Below are positions 63,490 through 64,000 of a DNA stretch of 64,000 nt, in pieces. Positions within the stretch are counted from its first letter, which is position 1; every line of letters starts with the position of its first letter. The notes beneath the pieces were generated by a model that made no database searches, had not been told where the DNA came from, and was given only the letters and a program-made list of their open reading frames with translations. The stretch is from NCBI GenBank assembly GCA_963822765.1, contig CAWGJL010000033.1:1-64000 (forward strand), read 5' to 3'. A program made the position numbers and the translations under genes. This stretch comes from Palsa-504 sp963822765. Its GTDB lineage: Bacteria > Actinomycetota > Actinomycetes > Streptosporangiales > Streptosporangiaceae.

Positions 63490-64000
63490 ATGACTGTACT
63501 GAGAGCTCTGGCCCGGCCCATGCTGGCCTCTATCTTCATCATCGAGGGCTACCAAGCCCTCCGCGAGCCCGAGCGGGTCGCCACGGCGGCCGAGCCGGTC
63601 GTGCGGCGCATCAGCGAACGGGTGCCGGCCGTCCCGGCCAAGACTGAACAGGCGGTGCGGCTCAACGGCGCCGTCCAGCTCGCGGCCGGATCGCTGCTCG
63701 CCCTCGGGCGGCTGCCGCGGCTGTCCGCGCTGGCGATAGCCGCGACCCTGGTCCCGACCACCCTGGCCGGGCACCGCTTCTGGGAAGCCGACCAGGACGA
63801 AGACCAGGCGCAGCAGCGCATCCACTTCCTGAAGAACCTGGCCATGTTCGGCGGCCTGCTGATCGCCGGGGCCGATACCGCGGGCCGGCCGTCACTCGCG
63901 TGGCAGACCAGGCACACGGCGCGCTCGACGCGGAACCAGGCCGCCCGGCTGACCCGGACGGCCAGGGCATCGGGCCAGGCCGGCGTCAAGGTCGGCAAGC
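63490..64000 (+). CDS. DoxX-like membrane protein, 3' end beyond the window
   Basis: ATG 63490 opens MTVLRALARPMLASIFIIEG and the frame stays open to the window end. Features are a first membrane segment (PMLASIFIIEGYQALREP), VRLNGAVQLAAGSLLALGRL, LSALAIAATLVPTTLAGHRF, WEADQDEDQAQQRIHFLKNL and AMFGGLLIAGADTAGRPS, the pattern of DoxX-family proteins with four helices. These proteins appear in redox and stress settings but their exact role varies. At least 170 residues are present; a basic, Arg-rich tail is starting at the window edge. Confidence 0.88.
   Translation, partial: MTVLRALARPMLASIFIIEGYQALREPERVATAAEPVVRRISERVPAVPAKTEQAVRLNGAVQLAAGSLLALGRLPRLSALAIAATLVPTTLAGHRFWEADQDEDQAQQRIHFLKNLAMFGGLLIAGADTAGRPSLAWQTRHTARSTRNQAARLTRTARASGQAGVKVGK

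Overview
The window is about 70% G+C, with actinobacterial gene families and codon use. A primary sigma factor, a small DUF7455 protein, and ParE- and ParC-type topoisomerase subunits lie together, as around hrdB-parE-parC in Streptomyces. A filamentous actinobacterium is the best guess; a genus cannot be fixed from the sequence. No rRNA, tRNA, CRISPR array, transposase or phage gene was seen.

Layout. 0-4.4 kb: broken copies of an AlkB-like dioxygenase, an acetyltransferase and a membrane GGDEF/EAL protein. 4.8-8.9 kb: a one-module peptide synthetase (MbtH-like, adenylation, carrier and thioester-reductase domains, no condensation domain) overlapping a leucyl/phenylalanyl-tRNA-protein-transferase homologue. 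This looks like a tRNA-dependent peptide-aldehyde pathway and is the most notable system here. 9-11.7 kb: a secreted Asn/Thr-rich repeat protein and three small genes sharing a DUF3592-like module. 11.7-17.4 kb: the mutagenic repair operon imuA'-imuB-dnaE2 behind a LexA-type box; the DUF3592-like genes follow within 3 bp. 17.5-25.3 kb: a small regulator-like gene, gene remnants, an ECF42-type sigma factor with a YCII remnant, a heparinase-like lipoprotein, a LysR regulator, and a SigE-type sigma factor with a membrane partner.

25.7-31.2 kb: an ECF sigma factor, its overlapping partner, a TPR-CHAT protease and a subtilisin form a second candidate signalling module. 31.2-36.8 kb: SCO1-like lipoprotein, type II NADH dehydrogenase, YihY-type membrane protein, PQQ-like propeller protein and PEBP protein. 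36.8-41.3 kb: XRE/periplasmic-binding-domain regulator, YjbQ protein, CobU, PfkB kinase and SDR. 41.3-50.6 kb: parC, a small gene, parE with an intein and homing endonuclease, DUF7455 protein and sigA. 50.7-64 kb: PAS/GAF/PP2C phosphatase, conserved unknown protein, fused hydantoinase A/B, membrane double-AAA ATPase, amidohydrolase, acetyltransferase, and the start of a DoxX-like gene cut by the window end.

Reading frames are broken many times in 0-11.7 kb and at scattered sites to 31 kb, but hardly at all from 31 to 64 kb. Protein similarity and codon bias continue across most breaks, and several look like single-base indels. Many 'pseudogenes' below may therefore be intact genes with consensus errors. 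Several short repeats recur across the window, notably a CCGTTCGGC-plus-A-run motif found inside unrelated genes.
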